Shown piece by piece: positions 9,411 through 19,137 of a DNA stretch of 64,000 nt. A model generated the notes under the pieces. The model did no database searches. It worked only from the letters and a program-made list of their open reading frames with translations, and was not told the origin of the DNA. Origin of the DNA: Hydrotalea sp. (GTDB lineage: Bacteria; Bacteroidota; Bacteroidia; Chitinophagales; Chitinophagaceae); the NCBI GenBank assembly GCA_022402565.1, contig JAKRSC010000011.1, positions 147,755-211,754 on the forward strand, read 5' to 3'. The number at the start of each line of letters is the position of its first letter. Position 1 is the stretch's first letter. The position numbers were made by a program, and so were the translations under genes.

Positions 9411-9469
9411 TGGAAAACCTATTATGTAATTTAACAAGGTGGAGCTAAGTCAAGCTGTATTTTTGTATC

Positions 9470-9703
9470 ATGGTTACTTATTTATTTTATGGACTGCTGG
9501 TCTACCTTTTATTCAGGTTTATTTTTCATTTTTTGCTGCCTGTTATTCGGGTTGTAAGCAGGGTAAAGCAGCAAGTAAATGGCATGCGTGCGGCAAGCGA
9601 GCAGCAGTTTAGGAACCAAACTCAGGGGAATAATTGGCAAAGCGAGCCAAGTTCAAAGCAAGGCTCAAAGGGCGATTATATTGATTTTGAGGAGGTAAAG
9701 TAA
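9470..9703 (+). CDS. small membrane protein, probably DUF4834 family
   Basis: A 77-residue protein with one N-terminal membrane helix (about residues 3-27, rich in Leu, Phe and Tyr), a basic stretch, and a polar tail ending in GDYIDFEEVK. Helix, basic region and acidic YIDFEE end resemble the DUF4834 proteins of Bacteroidota; function unknown. It is divergent from rimP. A TATTTTTG element (9458-9465) lies only 5 nt from the ATG, so if it is the -7 box the message would be leaderless; no matching TTTG lies 20 nt upstream. Confidence 0.65.
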   Translation: MVTYLFYGLLVYLLFRFIFHFLLPVIRVVSRVKQQVNGMRAASEQQFRNQTQGNNWQSEPSSKQGSKGDYIDFEEVK

Positions 9704-9773
9704 TTGTTGTTATTAATAAACCCTTGATCTTTAGAATCTTAAGGCGCCTTTTTTCTACAAACCTTCTGATTTT

Positions 9774-9804
9774 TTTGCATATGATATGGGAAGTCCTATA
9801 TTTG
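9774..9804 (+). promoter_or_regulatory. predicted promoter of tRNA-Phe
   Basis: TTTG (9774-9777), 19-nt spacer, TATATTTG (9797-9804): an excellent match to the Bacteroidota promoter, ending 16 nt before the mature tRNA. Confidence 0.75.
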
Positions 9805-9820
9805 CAGCCCCAAACGGGAT

Positions 9821-9893
9821 GGTGCGGTAGCTCAGTCGGTAGAGCAAAGGACTGAAAATCCTTGTGTCGGCGGTTCGATCCCGCCCCACACCA
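9821..9893 (+). tRNA. tRNA-Phe (anticodon GAA)
   Basis: A 73-nt cloverleaf: D arm with GCTC/GAGC, anticodon stem AAGGA/TCCTT closing loop CTGAAAA (anticodon GAA), variable loop, and T arm GGCGG/CCGCC with loop TTCGATC. The 3' CCA is not encoded (discriminator A then CTT). The acceptor stem GGTGCGG / CCACACC holds one C5-A68 mismatch; all other pairs are Watson-Crick. It is followed directly by a strong terminator and has its own promoter, so it is probably a functional single-gene unit. Confidence 0.95.
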
Positions 9894-9897
9894 CTTT

Positions 9898-9926
9898 AAA
9901 AGCCCAATTTTCGGATTGGGCTTTTG
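9898..9926. terminator. bidirectional terminator after tRNA-Phe
   Basis: Perfect inverted repeat AAAAGCCCAAT (9898-9908) / ATTGGGCTTTT (9915-9925) with a 6-nt loop; A-run on one side and T-run on the other. It can end the tRNA transcript and, from the other side, the long minus-strand gene ending at 9986. Confidence 0.85.
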
Positions 9927-9985
9927 TATTACATATATTTATTAATGAGAATTTGCTTTAGTTAATTTTTTAATATTTGATCAAA

Positions 9986-12900
9986 CTACCTCCATTCTCC
10001 ATAAAGCACAAAAGCACTCCAAAAATATGGATGAGCGTATGCTGGAATTTTACTTAATCTAGCTTGCGCTTGTCGTAGCGCTTCTGACTTATTCATTGTT
10101 AGAAGATTCTTATAGAAGGCTTCCATTAAAATACTAGTGGCTTTATCATCTACCTGCCACAATGAAGCAACAACAGTTCTAACATTGTTTTGTAAAAATG
10201 AATTAGCAGGAGAAATATACCAGCCCTTCACTGTTTCCTTAGAAACCGCTGTTTCGCATGCAGACAAAGTAACCATACTGCAATTCTCAATATTCAATCC
10301 ATTGATTTTTTCAATGGTCAGCTTACCATCTCCTACAACATTTTTTTCAGGAGCAAATATTAAATACGACTTTTCAAAGTCTGCAAAGTCTAAAACACCA
10401 TGTGTTGCAAAGTGGACATATCTGTAATTGCTCAATGCGTCTGTAGCTTTTGCCTCAGTAGCATCACTTTCTGTGTAAACTAATGCGTTTTTAAAAACTT
10501 TTGAAAGTGTTTGTACTTCATCTGCTGCAGAAGGTAAGCTCTTATCTGGATTTCCTAATGCCATAAATGACTCACCAATAGGAGCTTCCTCAAAAGGTTT
10601 TGAAAAAATATCAATTTTGTTAGTATAAAAAATTGCATAGTCTTCTACAAGAAATTTGAATTCATTGTTTTGAAATGTACCGATAGCTTGAAATGGAATA
10701 TTGCTTAGTTTTCCATTAGGTATTATGCAGATTTTCTTTTTATTAGCTAATTGTTCTTTAATTGGAGTGATAAGAATATCATATAAAATGGAAGCTTCTT
10801 TTTTAAAATCTCCTTTTTCTCCTTTGTTATTCTTGAGAGTTGAACGTACAGTTAAAGATCCTGTTCCGGTTGCGTTTTCCGAATTTCTTAGTATAACAAG
10901 AAAACGATCTGCTTGTTTATTGAGATCAGTTTTTAAATAAATTGTTTTAATACCAATTTCTTGTTTTGTAGCTGTGAAAATATAAAGTTGATCTTCATTA
11001 ATAATATATAATACTGCTAGGGTGCTATCTGGAATAAATCGCATGTTATTTTTGAAATCTGCAGGATTTGTCTTGCTGAAGTATACCTGTAAATCTGGAT
11101 ATTTTTTCACTAATCCATTAATGTAATTGATGTAGTCTTTTTGCGCTATTTGTTGTATACTTTCTAAAGAAGCGATCAGTTCTTTACTTTGCAAATTGGC
11201 AGGCTTCATCTTTTCTTTAGCAATTGCCTCTTCTACTGCTGTTTGTTTCTGCAACAAATCGTTGCCTTTTTGAATAGCATCTGCTTTTGACTTATCGCTG
11301 GTAACAAATCCAGCCTTTTCATTGAGCTCTTTCACAGCTTGCTGATTGCTTTTTTCTGCATAATAAAGTGCATCTTCACTTTTACCAGACTTTACTAAGC
11401 TGGCTACAATTTTATTATATAAGTCAATTCTTCTATAGTCTTTGTTATAAATTTTATTCGCCTCTGCACCTCCAAATAAATTTTTTGAGATCTTTTCAAT
11501 GATATCAATACCTTTTTTGAAATAAGGGATTGCTGCATCAAATTCCTGCTTATTGTAGTAAATCATCCCAAGTTCGTACAGCGCTTCCCAATAGTAGTCG
11601 TTATTGCTGTATTGTTCTGAAGTATTCACAGCAATACTTAGTAATTCTCTAGCTTTATTTTCATTTTGAGCCACTTTATAATTTTTTGCAAGAAAAAGTG
11701 CAGCCTCTATAGTTTGTCCAATTTCACGGTTTATTTGTGAAGCATCAAGAGCCGCCTGTAAGAAAGATTGACTTTTATTATAATCTTTTAAATCGAAATA
11801 GAGTTTACCCAATAGCACATTTGCGCTATTTAACATTCTTTGCATTTTCTTTTCCTTTGCTAGGGTGTAACCCTCCATCAATACTTTTTCAGCTTTTGAA
11901 TATTCTTTTTTATGATAATATGTTTCGCCAATATTTAATTTTGCCAATAAGACAGATTCGTTGATATAAGGAAGTTTCGACAGTAGCTTTTCAGATTCTG
12001 TAAAATATGTTAATGCTTGATCATAATCTGACTGAAAAAAATACACGTTGCCAATATTATTTTTAGCGGTGCTTCGTGAAATTTCATCTTTTTCAAGTAA
12101 ATAAATGCTATCGGCCATTTGATAAAATCTGACTGAGCTTTTATAATCGCTCATTTTATTTTTTACATTCCCTATGCTTATATAGGCATTGGCCATTTGC
12201 CAGCTATTTTTTAATCTTGTATAGATTGCTAATGCACTATCAGCAGATTTAGCTGATTGTTCAAGATCTCCAGTGATAACAAATAGAAAACTCATATTTC
12301 CTAGCGCAGATGCTTCGTTTGCTTCATTCTTGATTTCCTTGGAAAGTTTTAATTGTCGTTGGTACAAGTTCATAGCATTTGCAAAATCTCCTTTTGAAAC
12401 GTATAAACTGGCTATTTGTCCAAGTATTCCTGGTACACTTGATTTTTCACCTAAAGAATCATAAATATGGAGGGCTTTATTAAAAAGTAGTAATGCTTCA
12501 TCTAATTCCATTTGATCATTTAATGCAACACCTATTCTTCCATAACAATAAGCCTCTTCACTTTTATTCTTTTGTTCTAAAGTAATTTTAAGGGCATCAT
12601 CAAAATACTTTCTTCCAGCTATGACTTCTAAATTTTTATACTTTAATAAACCTAGATTTAATATACTGTAAAGCTCATCTGTTTTATTCCCAATTTTTTT
12701 TGCATTTCTCAATGTCTGCTCATAGTAATTTCTAGAACTGGCAGTATCAAAATGAAAAGCTGCACTTGCTACTTTCATACTGCTTTCAATCATATCTTCT
12801 ATTTTGTTTCTTTTAGTATTGATTTCATGCGCTTTTAAAAAATATTCATGTGCTTTTTTATATTGCTGATCATCTTGATATACTTGTCCAACATCTAATA

Positions 12901-14773
12901 AGTTACTTACTAACTTAATGCTGTCTTTGGCTAATGCATAGAAGTGAGAGGCACTGTCATAACTATTTAGAGCGGCTTCTTTTTTGCCAACTTTACTATA
13001 CAGTGCTGCGAGTTTGCTCCAAGAGTATCCTTGTCCGCTTAGACTGTTACCCTGTTTTCTGAATGATAAAGCTCTTATATGCCCCTCAATTGCTGAATCG
13101 AGTTGCCCAAGACTCCATAAACATTGTGCAATAGCAGATTCAGAATGTCCAGCACTAGAGTACTCCTGGAAAAACAGATGTAATTTTTTGGCTTTCTGGT
13201 AGTTGCTGATAGATATTCTGTAATTACCTAGCTTGGATTCAATATATCCTATATTATCCAATACCGACGCTTCGTTCTTTTGGTCGTTTAGTTTTTGATA
13301 GGTTTGAAGTTGTTGTTTATAAAGAAGTGATGACTTAACATATTCTCCCTGTTTTGAATAAATATCAGCTAGTCTAAGTTGATTATTTGCGGCTAATGTT
13401 AATGAATTATATGACCCAATAGTTTGATATAAATCTGTTGATTTTATATAATTTTCTATGGCTGCTAGGTAGTCCGATTTATTTTCTAAAGCATTCGCAT
13501 AATCACGATAGTATTTAGCAATTTGATTTGTTTTCTCTTTAGGATCAATTGGCCAATTATTTGATTTGATAAAGGGTTCAATATTCTTATAAACAGATAT
13601 TGCTGCATCATAATTAATCAATCTCTTAAAGCAATATGCTTTTTTAAAGAATGATTCGGTATAGAACTCAAAATTTCTATCTTTTTCAAAGTAGAAGCTT
13701 GCTGTGTCGCAAAATAAAATGGCTTGTTTGAAGTTAGATTTATCTTGTTGAACCTGTGCAGAAATATAATAATAGAAGCCACTACTTGCATTGTCGTTTA
13801 ACAGTGGTAGCACTAGTCGACTAATTTGCATAAAGTCTTCACCTTCTTTTTCATTTCCCACATTAAATGCAGTAATTGCATCACTAACCCATCCTCGTAC
13901 ATACTCTTCTTTTATCATTAAACTTTTATTCTTCTCTACAAAGACTTTTAATTGAGATGGAGTTTTTCTGTACAGGCGGATAGAGTCTAGGAATTCGACT
14001 TTACTGTATGGGGCGTTGTTTATAACCCAGGTTGCAAATGTTTCGTTGATTTTCCAGCTTTTACCAATGTATTTTCCTGGGTAGCTTTTTACAAATGCAA
14101 GGAAAGCATAGACATCTTTTGGTGTACAAGAAGACATTACATCGAATACACTTTTATTATTGTATCTCCCAGTCAAATTCCTGATTTTTAGACTGCTAAA
14201 AGAGGAGTCTGACTTTAAATAGTCATAGGTGTCGTATACATCTTTAGCACAAGACTTTAATAAGCTGTCTTCAAATAACTTACTGTCTTTAAACAAAAGA
14301 TCATCAAACTGATAAATCCCTTTTCTATCCATATTTTGGAAGTCAATGTCCATCAACGCTAAGTCAAAGAATATGCTGTGATAGGGTAGTTTTTTAATTT
14401 TTATTGAAAGCTTTATATAATCCCCTTTTCTTATTTGTTTGGCAACGTTTGAAGTGCTAGTATCTTTTGGGCGAATAATAAGTAAGCTCTGATTACTGTC
14501 AACACGCAATACAGAACCAAACCCTAATTCTTCACTCGTTCTATTAAGACCTTCAGTAAAACTTGCGCTGATAGGTCCTGTTGAACCTAATGAGATGCCT
14601 TGCATCTTTCCTCCTTGAATAAGCGCGACTATACTGTCTGGTTTTATTTTACTAATAGCAGTTATCCGAAAGAGCATATCTCTGCTTTCTGTAGCATTTT
14701 GTTGTGCAATGACATTTGAAGTAGCAAATGCCAAGCAACAACATAAAAAGAGTCGCATGGCAAGTCTTTTCAT
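9986..14773 (-). CDS. large secreted TPR-CHAT protein
   Basis: A 1595-residue protein with an N-terminal signal peptide (hydrophobic segment about 5-22, then VIAQ), a region without recognised domain, a long array of tetratricopeptide repeats (roughly residues 320-1130, repeated motifs such as YSKQGEY, ALGNMSF, NIGNVYF) and a C-terminal CHAT caspase-like domain. The catalytic pair is intact: His1458 in FATHG and Cys1506 in LSACETA. TPR-CHAT proteins are thought to be proteases or scaffolds activated through the TPR part; here export to the periplasm or beyond is predicted. It is monocistronic, flanked by tRNA-Phe and the galactose operon. No substrate or partner can be named. Confidence 0.88.
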   Translation of the reverse strand: MKRLAMRLFLCCCLAFATSNVIAQQNATESRDMLFRITAISKIKPDSIVALIQGGKMQGISLGSTGPISASFTEGLNRTSEELGFGSVLRVDSNQSLLIIRPKDTSTSNVAKQIRKGDYIKLSIKIKKLPYHSIFFDLALMDIDFQNMDRKGIYQFDDLLFKDSKLFEDSLLKSCAKDVYDTYDYLKSDSSFSSLKIRNLTGRYNNKSVFDVMSSCTPKDVYAFLAFVKSYPGKYIGKSWKINETFATWVINNAPYSKVEFLDSIRLYRKTPSQLKVFVEKNKSLMIKEEYVRGWVSDAITAFNVGNEKEGEDFMQISRLVLPLLNDNASSGFYYYISAQVQQDKSNFKQAILFCDTASFYFEKDRNFEFYTESFFKKAYCFKRLINYDAAISVYKNIEPFIKSNNWPIDPKEKTNQIAKYYRDYANALENKSDYLAAIENYIKSTDLYQTIGSYNSLTLAANNQLRLADIYSKQGEYVKSSLLYKQQLQTYQKLNDQKNEASVLDNIGYIESKLGNYRISISNYQKAKKLHLFFQEYSSAGHSESAIAQCLWSLGQLDSAIEGHIRALSFRKQGNSLSGQGYSWSKLAALYSKVGKKEAALNSYDSASHFYALAKDSIKLVSNLLDVGQVYQDDQQYKKAHEYFLKAHEINTKRNKIEDMIESSMKVASAAFHFDTASSRNYYEQTLRNAKKIGNKTDELYSILNLGLLKYKNLEVIAGRKYFDDALKITLEQKNKSEEAYCYGRIGVALNDQMELDEALLLFNKALHIYDSLGEKSSVPGILGQIASLYVSKGDFANAMNLYQRQLKLSKEIKNEANEASALGNMSFLFVITGDLEQSAKSADSALAIYTRLKNSWQMANAYISIGNVKNKMSDYKSSVRFYQMADSIYLLEKDEISRSTAKNNIGNVYFFQSDYDQALTYFTESEKLLSKLPYINESVLLAKLNIGETYYHKKEYSKAEKVLMEGYTLAKEKKMQRMLNSANVLLGKLYFDLKDYNKSQSFLQAALDASQINREIGQTIEAALFLAKNYKVAQNENKARELLSIAVNTSEQYSNNDYYWEALYELGMIYYNKQEFDAAIPYFKKGIDIIEKISKNLFGGAEANKIYNKDYRRIDLYNKIVASLVKSGKSEDALYYAEKSNQQAVKELNEKAGFVTSDKSKADAIQKGNDLLQKQTAVEEAIAKEKMKPANLQSKELIASLESIQQIAQKDYINYINGLVKKYPDLQVYFSKTNPADFKNNMRFIPDSTLAVLYIINEDQLYIFTATKQEIGIKTIYLKTDLNKQADRFLVILRNSENATGTGSLTVRSTLKNNKGEKGDFKKEASILYDILITPIKEQLANKKKICIIPNGKLSNIPFQAIGTFQNNEFKFLVEDYAIFYTNKIDIFSKPFEEAPIGESFMALGNPDKSLPSAADEVQTLSKVFKNALVYTESDATEAKATDALSNYRYVHFATHGVLDFADFEKSYLIFAPEKNVVGDGKLTIEKINGLNIENCSMVTLSACETAVSKETVKGWYISPANSFLQNNVRTVVASLWQVDDKATSILMEAFYKNLLTMNKSEALRQAQARLSKIPAYAHPYFWSAFVLYGEWR

Positions 14774-15075
14774 GTTTTAAGGGTTTTATGGTTCAAATTA
14801 CTAAAGTTTCATAGAGGTAGGATGCTATTTTTTAAGAATTGCATATAACGCCAGAATTTCGAAGATTATAGCAGTGTTGAAAAGTATTTTATACCTGTTT
14901 TCTGTTAGGTGTAAGTGTAGTTATTAAATAAGTTAGACTTAAACTTGAAAGGTTCGTATTTAATAGGGTCATTAGATTTTTCTAAAAGGAGAATATCTAC
15001 ACTATAATCTCTCATCAGATGCTCAATTCAATTAACTTTAGCTCTAAGAGAAATTACAACTTAAAAAAAGCTAAC
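14774..15075. other. 302-bp divergent intergenic region
   Basis: AT-rich spacer between the divergent TPR-CHAT gene and galK. It must hold both promoters, but I find no perfect TTTG-N20-TAnnTTTG match on either strand; TAACTTTA ahead of galK is a weak -7 candidate. No ORF, repeat or hairpin stands out. An in-frame ATG at 15019 would extend galK by 19 residues of unlikely sequence. Confidence 0.5.
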
Positions 15076-16245
15076 ATGTCTTTGAGCTTACAAGAATTAC
15101 AAGCAGACTTCAAACAGCATTTTTCAGAGTCTCTAAAGCCTATTATGGTTCGTTCTCCAGGTCGTGTGAATATTATTGGTGAACATACCGACTATAATGA
15201 AGGCTTTGTATTGCCCGCTGCAATTGATAAGGCTGCTTATTTGGCTATATCACTTCGTGATGATGATCAAATACGATTAATAGCTAAGGATTTGAATGAA
15301 TCTTTCACAACCAATGTAGCAGATTTGAAACCCGTAGGTGATGCTAGCTGGCCAAATTATATTCTTGGGTCTGTTGCTCAGTTTATTAAAAGGGGCGTGA
15401 AGATAAAAGGCTTCAATGCTATATTAACAAGCGATGTACCTATGGGTGCAGGTTTATCTTCTTCTGCTGCCGTTGAGTGTGCAACAGTGTTTGCACTGAA
15501 TGAACTCTTGCAGGTTGGTCTTGACAGAGTAACCATGGTGCACATGGCTCAAAAGGCTGAACACGAATTTGCCGGAGTGATGTGTGGAATAATGGATCAG
15601 TTTGCTTCTATGATGGGGAAAAAAGATCATGTCATTCGCTTAGATTGTAGATCATTGGAGTACGTGTATGTTCCTTTTTCTCTTGGTAGTATTAAAATTC
15701 TTTTGTTGAATACAAATGTGAAACACTCCTTGGCTTCCTCAGAATACAATACAAGGAGAAGAGAGTGTGAAACCGCTGTAGAGTGGGTTTGTGCCAACAA
15801 GCAAGGTATTCAGTCTTTACGGGATGTTACTCTAGAAATGCTAGATGAATTTGTATTGAAACAAAGTCCTGAAATAGATCAAAGGGCTCGTTATGTTATT
15901 GAAGAAAATACGCGTTTGTTAGAAGGTTGCACTGATTTGCAAAAGGGTGATATAAGTTCACTGGGCAAGAAAATGTTTGGATCGCATCATGGATTGAGCG
16001 CTATGTACCATGTAAGTTGTAAAGAATTAGATTGGTTGGTAGATCATGTTAAAAATAATGATGCAGTTCTGGGGGCTAGAATGATGGGGGGTGGATTTGG
16101 TGGCTGCACAATTAATCTGATTCACGAAGATGCCATTCAGCCATTGATAGATATTGTGAAACCTGCTTACGAAGAAGTAATGGGATTACCATTAACGTAT
16201 TATGTAGCAACTATTGAAAACGGAACTGAAATTGTAACAGCATGA
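15076..16245 (+). CDS. galK: galactokinase
   Basis: Phosphorylates alpha-D-galactose to galactose 1-phosphate with ATP (Leloir pathway, cytoplasm). GHMP-kinase signatures are clear: GRVNIIGEHTDYN at residues 29-41 (galactokinase signature), PMGAGLSSSAA at about 121-131 (ATP loop) and the C-terminal MMGGGFGGCTI. I chose the ATG at 15076 (389 residues, close to the usual 380-390) over the ATG at 15019, because the extra 19 residues do not resemble GalK. The stop overlaps the galT start by 4 nt (ATGA). Confidence 0.96.
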   Translation: MSLSLQELQADFKQHFSESLKPIMVRSPGRVNIIGEHTDYNEGFVLPAAIDKAAYLAISLRDDDQIRLIAKDLNESFTTNVADLKPVGDASWPNYILGSVAQFIKRGVKIKGFNAILTSDVPMGAGLSSSAAVECATVFALNELLQVGLDRVTMVHMAQKAEHEFAGVMCGIMDQFASMMGKKDHVIRLDCRSLEYVYVPFSLGSIKILLLNTNVKHSLASSEYNTRRRECETAVEWVCANKQGIQSLRDVTLEMLDEFVLKQSPEIDQRARYVIEENTRLLEGCTDLQKGDISSLGKKMFGSHHGLSAMYHVSCKELDWLVDHVKNNDAVLGARMMGGGFGGCTINLIHEDAIQPLIDIVKPAYEEVMGLPLTYYVATIENGTEIVTA

Positions 16246-17288
16246 ACTTCAATCTTAACGAACACGCACATACAAGATTAAATATTTTAACAGGTGAATG
16301 GGTGTTGGTATCACCTCATAGAATGAAGCGTCCTTGGCAAGGTAAAGTGGAGAGCTTGCCACCAGATAATCGACCTGCTTATGATCCTAAGTGCTATTTG
16401 TGCCCAGGTAATACTCGCGCAGACGGATCGGTTAATCCCAACTATTCTGAGCCTTATTCATTTGTGAATGATTTTTCTGCTTTGTTGCCGGACACACCTG
16501 CGGGGTCTTTTGACGATGATGGACTATTGGTCGCAAAAAGTGAAAGTGGTATTTGTAAGGTAATTTGTTTTACTCCTCGTCATGATCTAACTCTACCTCA
16601 GATGGGAGTTCATGACATTAATAAGGTGGTAGACCTCTGGCAGAATGAGTTCACAGAACTTTCTTCTAAGCCAAATATCAAGTACATACAAATTTTTGAG
16701 AATAAAGGGGATATTATGGGTTGCAGTAATCCCCATCCTCATGGACAAATATGGGCTTCTTCGGATATACCTTTAGAAATTCATAAAGAAACCATTCGTC
16801 AGGAAGAGTACTACTCGAATAATGGAATCAGCTTGTTAAGCGCATATTTGAAAAAGGAATTACAGCTTCAGGAGAGACTGGTATTTGAAAATGATCACTT
16901 TGTAGCCTTGGTTCCTTTTTGGGCTGTTTGGCCTTATGAAACCATGATAGTAAGTAAACGTCAGGTACAATATGTGACTGAGTTTACAGCAGATGAAAAA
17001 ATTGCGCTGAGTGAGACTCTTAAAACTCTCACTGCGAAGTATGATAATTTATTCAAGGTTTCATTTCCTTACTCTGCGGGTATGCATCAAGCACCAGTTA
17101 ATTCTGGACAGCATGAAGGTTGGCATTGGCATATGCATTTTTATCCTCCACTACTGAGAAGTGCAACAGTAAAAAAGTTTATGGTAGGATATGAAATGCT
17201 GGCAAATCCTCAAAGAGATATTACTGCTGAACGTGTAGCCGCTCAATTAAGAGATCTTCCTAATGAGCATTTTTCTATAAATTCATAA
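16242..17288 (+). CDS. galT: galactose-1-phosphate uridylyltransferase
   Basis: Transfers UMP from UDP-glucose to galactose 1-phosphate. The 348-residue protein contains the class I active-site motif NPHPHGQIW with the nucleophilic His at residue 167, the CYLCPGN zinc motif near the N-terminus and a second His cluster (GWHWHMHFYPP) towards the C-terminus. Translationally coupled to galK. No galE (UDP-galactose epimerase) or galM is in this window, so the last Leloir step must be encoded elsewhere. Confidence 0.96.
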   Translation: MNFNLNEHAHTRLNILTGEWVLVSPHRMKRPWQGKVESLPPDNRPAYDPKCYLCPGNTRADGSVNPNYSEPYSFVNDFSALLPDTPAGSFDDDGLLVAKSESGICKVICFTPRHDLTLPQMGVHDINKVVDLWQNEFTELSSKPNIKYIQIFENKGDIMGCSNPHPHGQIWASSDIPLEIHKETIRQEEYYSNNGISLLSAYLKKELQLQERLVFENDHFVALVPFWAVWPYETMIVSKRQVQYVTEFTADEKIALSETLKTLTAKYDNLFKVSFPYSAGMHQAPVNSGQHEGWHWHMHFYPPLLRSATVKKFMVGYEMLANPQRDITAERVAAQLRDLPNEHFSINS

Positions 17289-17370
17289 AATTGATATCTT
17301 TCATAAGTATTTACTTGTTTATCATTCTCGAGATTTTAAATTGGCTTAATTCAAAACCTAACCAACTGAT

Positions 17371-19074
17371 ATGAATTACTTGCAAACCCCTGACATCATA
17401 ATTTTTTTGGTGTATTTCATTATTGTAGCAGCTTATGGTTATTGGATATTTAAACAAAAAAAGAAAGCTGAAGCTGATACAAAAGATTTCTTCTTAGCTG
17501 AGGGCCAACTAACATGGTGGGCAATTGGCGCATCTTTAATAGCATCTAATATTTCTGCTGAGCAATTTATTGGAATGAGTGGTAATGGTTTTAGATTGGG
17601 TTTGGCCATTGCATCTTATGAGTGGCTAGCAGCCATATCATTGATTATTGTAGCAGTTTTCTTCATGCCCATTTATTTAAAGAATAGGATATTTACTATG
17701 CCCCAGTTTCTGAGCACACGCTATAATGAAACGGTTGCTTTAATCATGGCAGTATTCTGGTTATTCTTGTATGTTACTGTTAACCTCACATCCATACTTT
17801 ATTTGGGAACCATAGCTATCAATAATTTAGTAGGCGGCTCTTATTTTCACGGCATCATGATTGCATTGGCTTTATTCTCTCTTATCATTACCATAGGAGG
17901 AATGAAAGTGATTGGTTACACCAGTGTTATTCAGGTCTTGGTTTTATTAATAGGGGGTATGGTAACAACTTATGTAGCCCTTACATTGGTGAGTGAACAT
18001 TTTGGTTTTGGAAAAGATGCATTAGCTGGCTTCAATTTATTGTTAGAAAAAGTACCAGGTCATTTTGATATGATTTTTGATAAGCCCACTGCAGCTTCAT
18101 CACAGAAAGAAGTAGATAATTATGTGAGCTTACCCGGATTGGCCATGTTGGCTGCAGGTCAGTGGATTGCTAACTTAAATTATTGGGGGTGCAATCAATA
18201 TATTACTCAAAGAGCTTTAGGTGCCGATTTGCCAACAGCAAGAACTGGTATTTTATTTTCTGCATTTTTAAAGCTTTTTATGCCTGTTATCGTTGTGTTA
18301 CCAGGTATAGCTGCATTTGTATTACATCAAAATGGAGAACTTCAAGAGCAGATGATGACAAATGGTGAGTTTAGAGAAGACAATGCGTATGCTGCCATTC
18401 TTGGGTTTCTTCCAACAGGTTTGAAAGGATTAACACTGGCAGCGCTTACTGCTGCAATTGTTGCTTCATTAGCAAGTAAGGCAAATAGTATTTCAACTAT
18501 CTATACATTAGATATCTATAAAAAATATTTCAATAAAGAGGCAACAGAACAAAAGCAGGTATGGATGGGAAGGGTTGTTATTGTAGTTTCAATTCTGTTT
18601 GCAATAATCATTAATTGGAAGGATCTTTTGGGAATTGGAGATAGAGGCGGGTTTGAGTTCATTCAAAAATATACAGGGTATGTTTCTCCAGTAATTTTTG
18701 CTGTTTTTCTTTTAGGTTTTTTCTGGAAGAGAACCACAGCACGTGCAGCATTGGTTGGTATTGTAGTAGGAACCATTTTATCAATAGTGTTTGATAAAGT
18801 GTTGCCTTTGAATGGGCAATATGAAACTTGGCTGTATACTGCATATCCAGATCATAAAGGTGTGTATACAATACCTTTTCTGGTTCAAATGGGATGGGTG
18901 TTTTTCTTTACTTGTTTAGTAATGATTATTGCAAGTTTATTAGATAAGAATTTGGCATCTCGCAGCAATACAATGGAAATTGATCCTTCTATGTTCAAAG
19001 TTGAACCAAGAAACTTGATTCTTATTGTTATAATATTGGTACTGGTATTATCGCTTTACATCAGATTCTGGTAG
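17371..19074 (+). CDS. sodium/sugar symporter (SGLT type), probably galactose uptake
   Basis: Solute:sodium symporter (SSS) family protein of 567 residues with about 14 membrane helices. Segments such as FFLAEGQLTWWAIG, NISAEQFIGMSGNG and GLAIASYEW closely follow the sodium/galactose transporter vSGLT pattern. It begins 82 nt after galT on the same strand, which supports galactose (or glucose/galactose) as its substrate. It acts in the inner membrane and depends on the sodium gradient. A strong terminator follows. Confidence 0.9.
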   Translation: MNYLQTPDIIIFLVYFIIVAAYGYWIFKQKKKAEADTKDFFLAEGQLTWWAIGASLIASNISAEQFIGMSGNGFRLGLAIASYEWLAAISLIIVAVFFMPIYLKNRIFTMPQFLSTRYNETVALIMAVFWLFLYVTVNLTSILYLGTIAINNLVGGSYFHGIMIALALFSLIITIGGMKVIGYTSVIQVLVLLIGGMVTTYVALTLVSEHFGFGKDALAGFNLLLEKVPGHFDMIFDKPTAASSQKEVDNYVSLPGLAMLAAGQWIANLNYWGCNQYITQRALGADLPTARTGILFSAFLKLFMPVIVVLPGIAAFVLHQNGELQEQMMTNGEFREDNAYAAILGFLPTGLKGLTLAALTAAIVASLASKANSISTIYTLDIYKKYFNKEATEQKQVWMGRVVIVVSILFAIIINWKDLLGIGDRGGFEFIQKYTGYVSPVIFAVFLLGFFWKRTTARAALVGIVVGTILSIVFDKVLPLNGQYETWLYTAYPDHKGVYTIPFLVQMGWVFFFTCLVMIIASLLDKNLASRSNTMEIDPSMFKVEPRNLILIVIILVLVLSLYIRFW

Positions 19075-19085
19075 TACTTATAATT

Positions 19086-19118
19086 AAAAGAGCCACTGCA
19101 ATCTGCAGTGGCTCTTTT
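19086..19118. terminator. bidirectional terminator between symporter and tricorn-like gene
   Basis: Perfect 15-bp inverted repeat from AAAAGAGCCACTGCA (19086-19100) to TGCAGTGGCTCTTTT (19104-19118), 3-nt loop. It serves the converging genes on both sides. Confidence 0.9.
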
Positions 19119-19137
19119 GTTGGTGAGATGTCGGTTG

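Noticed and set aside
9740..9755. AAGGCGCCTT followed by T-run as terminator
   Set aside because: The palindrome leaves no room for a loop of at least three bases without breaking the GC pairs.
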